Positions 4,116-5,262 of a stretch of 5,262 nucleotides of DNA are shown here, in pieces (within the stretch, counting starts at the first letter, position 1; every line of letters starts with the position of its first letter). The notes under the pieces were generated by a model. That model did not search any database, had not been told where the DNA came from, and saw only the letters and a program-made list of their open reading frames with translations. The DNA comes from JBAYNS01 sp041678625 (GTDB lineage Bacteria > Patescibacteriota > Gracilibacteria > Peribacterales > Peribacteraceae), in contig JBAYNS010000092.1 of the NCBI GenBank assembly GCA_041678625.1, positions 1-5,262 of the forward strand, read 5' to 3'. A program made the position numbers and the translations under genes.

Positions 4116-4568
4116 ATGGAAGTCCGCCCTCACCCTCACTGGCCAAAAGATGACCCTCAAACTCTTCAAGAGCTAAAGGAACACCTTCTCTCTCACTTCC
4201 GGTTTCTCTTCGGTAATCCGAAGAATAGTGATGATATTCGACAGGTACTCGCATGGCTGCAGCTTGATTCCCCCGATGTACTGCACTGGGAGGAAGCCGA
4301 TGCCTTTTGTACCCTGTTTTCCCCTTTTCATACCGGCCAATCTTTCATGAAAGAGATGCTCGATGGGTATGTTTTCCCTGAACGGCTCAAGAATTTTTTG
4401 GATATCTGTACGTCGTTGGAAAGAAACACAGATCAATTCGCGTACCTTGAGAAGTGGGAAGATGTGCAACACAAGGAAATTATCCTTGCAGATCTCAAGC
4501 GTTTTCTCGATGGATTGCCATCCCAAGAATCATTTGAGCAATTAGTCGAGTCGATCCAAAAAAAATGA
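4116..4568 (+). CDS. Hypothetical protein, predicted soluble and helical
   Basis: The product is not recognised. From ATG 4116 it has 150 residues, starting M-E-V-R-P-H-P-H-W-P-K-D-D. It is rich in Leu, Glu, Lys, Asp and aromatic residues with heptad-like spacing (L-Q-E-L-K-E-H-L-L; L-E-K-W-E-D-V-Q), so it is probably an alpha-helical cytoplasmic protein. There is no signal peptide, membrane segment or metal motif. ATG 4116 is preferred because GGAGG (4102-4106) lies nine bases upstream. An in-frame ATG at 4071 would add 15 residues but has no Shine-Dalgarno, and the hairpin at 4076-4109 would then be coding. The gene follows the zinc-ribbon gene by 59 bases on the same strand and is probably the last member of that cluster. 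It runs convergent to rpsE. Confidence 0.65.
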   Translation: MEVRPHPHWPKDDPQTLQELKEHLLSHFRFLFGNPKNSDDIRQVLAWLQLDSPDVLHWEEADAFCTLFSPFHTGQSFMKEMLDGYVFPERLKNFLDICTSLERNTDQFAYLEKWEDVQHKEIILADLKRFLDGLPSQESFEQLVESIQKK

Positions 4569-4597
4569 AGTGAAACGCTATATTTTCATATACAGGA

Positions 4598-4610
4598 TGT
4601 TCTAAGAACA
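4598..4610. promoter_or_regulatory. Perfect 13-base dyad in the gap between convergent genes
   Basis: TGTTCT-A-AGAACA is a perfect inverted repeat (6+1+6) in the AT-rich 172-base gap between the hypothetical gene and rpsE. It could be a protein-binding site or a short hairpin at transcript ends, but no T-run follows on either strand. The rest of the gap (4569-4740) shows no supportable gene; an exact direct repeat GCTCTTGC-CAAA-GCTCTTGC lies at 4679-4698. Confidence 0.3.
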
Positions 4611-4740
4611 AGAATATCGATCTTATATCAATAGTGTCCCGCTAAATCCCTTACAGTATGGTCAATTGGAAAAGTTTTGCTCTTGCCAAAGCTCTTGCGA
4701 CAGTTCTCGGTGTAAAGTTGAGCAAATCGTTAAAGGTGTG

Positions 4741-5262
4741 CTACAGATCCAGAACAGGTGCATTCTCCGCATCTTTCTTTGAAATTTCTTTTACCTCCTG
4801 CTTGCGCTCCTGTTCAAGAGCATCTGCATCCTGAGATGCTTCCGTTGCTACTTGAACTTTGATTTCTTTCTTTTGCGTCTTCTTCTCCTCTTCTGGAGGA
4901 GGAGCGCAGCGGAAGCTCCCCAGTGCCTCCATGACAGCCTGTGCATTCACGAGCTTATTGGTTGTTCCATAGCGCTTAGAAAAGACGTTGCGTACGCCTG
5001 CCTGCTCCAATACAACGCGTAGCGCACCTCCGGCGATGATCCCCGTACCTTCCGGTGCCGGAAGAAGACGAATGCGCGCAGCTTTGAACTTGGTATCCAC
5101 TTCGTGCGGGATCGTCCCTGCTTTGATGGGAATACGGATCATGTGGCGCTTGGCATCGGCAGAAGCTTTGCGAACAGCTGTTTGTACTTCTGTTGCTTTT
5201 CCTGTGCCCAGCCCCACCTTGCCCTTTTTGTCCCCCATTACCACAACAGCACGGAACCGGAG
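4741..5262 (-). CDS. rpsE: 30S ribosomal protein S5 (uS5), N-terminus outside window, with long charged C-terminal tail
   Basis: S5 is a small-subunit protein important for decoding accuracy and mRNA handling at the entry site. The visible 173 residues begin inside the double-stranded-RNA-binding fold with L-R-F-R-A-V-V-V-M-G-D-K-K-G-K-V-G, matching the usual F-x-F-x-A-L-V-V-V-G-D. They continue with the S5 core motifs E-G-T-G-I-I-A-G-G-A-L-R and the V-L-E-x-A-G-V-x-N-V region, then Y-G-T-T-N. Roughly 25-35 residues are missing beyond the right edge. After the core (about 4909) comes a tail of about 55 residues very rich in Glu, Lys, Gln and Ala (P-P-P-E-E-E-K-K...), where E. coli S5 has only a short end. 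rpmD and rplO would normally follow directly; here the next downstream gene is convergent, and rplO is 4.1 kb away. Confidence 0.97.
   Translation of the reverse strand, partial: LRFRAVVVMGDKKGKVGLGTGKATEVQTAVRKASADAKRHMIRIPIKAGTIPHEVDTKFKAARIRLLPAPEGTGIIAGGALRVVLEQAGVRNVFSKRYGTTNKLVNAQAVMEALGSFRCAPPPEEEKKTQKKEIKVQVATEASQDADALEQERKQEVKEISKKDAENAPVLDL

Noticed and set aside
4675..4726. TTTGCTC/GAGCAAA inverted repeat as an rpsE terminator
   Set aside because: The arms are about 40 bases apart with no supporting inner pairing, and only a short T-run follows.
4658..4834. 58-codon + strand frame starting MVNWKSFALAKALATVLG
   Set aside because: The first 28 residues look protein-like, but there is no ribosome binding site, the rest is antisense to rpsE, and no family is recognised. 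It could be a remnant; it is not supported as a gene.
1..5262. CRISPR array, tRNA or rRNA genes, or an intact transposase
   Set aside because: No regularly spaced direct repeats, no tRNA cloverleaf and no transposase motifs were seen on either strand; the nuclease remnant alone is not evidence of a CRISPR locus.

Overview
The window looks like a piece of a candidate-phyla-radiation (CPR/Patescibacteria) chromosome. Peregrinibacteria/Peribacteria-like bacteria are my best guess, at low confidence. The grounds are the ribosomal spc order on the minus strand (rpsE, rplO, secY) with no rpmD (uL30), a gene known to be missing across CPR, together with an SLH-anchored secreted CAP protein, a small Cas4/RecB-like nuclease remnant and palindromic repeats. 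UGA is used as an ordinary stop, so this is not a recoded (Gracilibacteria-type) lineage.

Layout. Minus strand, left edge: the first 25 codons of secY (1-75), then complete rplO (182-625). Minus strand, right edge: rpsE without its N-terminus (4741-5262). In most bacteria rpsE, rpmD and rplO are nearly contiguous. Here 4115 bases (626-4740) separate rpsE from rplO, and almost all genes in between run the opposite way. From left to right the inserted block holds: a secreted SLH + CAP-domain protein (741-1877, +); a DJ-1/PfpI-family protein (1863-2378, -, overlapping the CAP gene tail to tail by 15 bases); an intergenic region with palindromes and a truncated PD-(D/E)XK nuclease remnant (2379-3132); and a + strand cluster of a Dph6-like ATP pyrophosphatase (3133-3837), a small zinc ribbon (3841-4056) and an unrecognised helical protein (4116-4568).

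Regulation. Because the ribosomal operon is split by oppositely oriented genes, rplO cannot easily be read from the rpsE promoter. A good promoter (TTGAGC, 17-base spacer, TATGAT) lies just upstream of rplO. Its predicted transcript starts almost directly with a hairpin that pairs the strong Shine-Dalgarno AGGAGG with CCTCCT. A second, larger hairpin covers the Shine-Dalgarno of the gene at 4116. secY, the CAP gene and the DJ-1 gene have no visible Shine-Dalgarno, but each has a -10-like hexamer 7-9 bases before its ATG, which suggests leaderless or very short-leader mRNAs.

No complete new system is proven. The most notable points are the split spc operon with its own promoter and SD-masking hairpin at rplO, and the palindrome-rich region with a decayed nuclease gene. 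The Dph6-like/zinc-ribbon gene pair, in a bacterium that should have no diphthamide, is the third.
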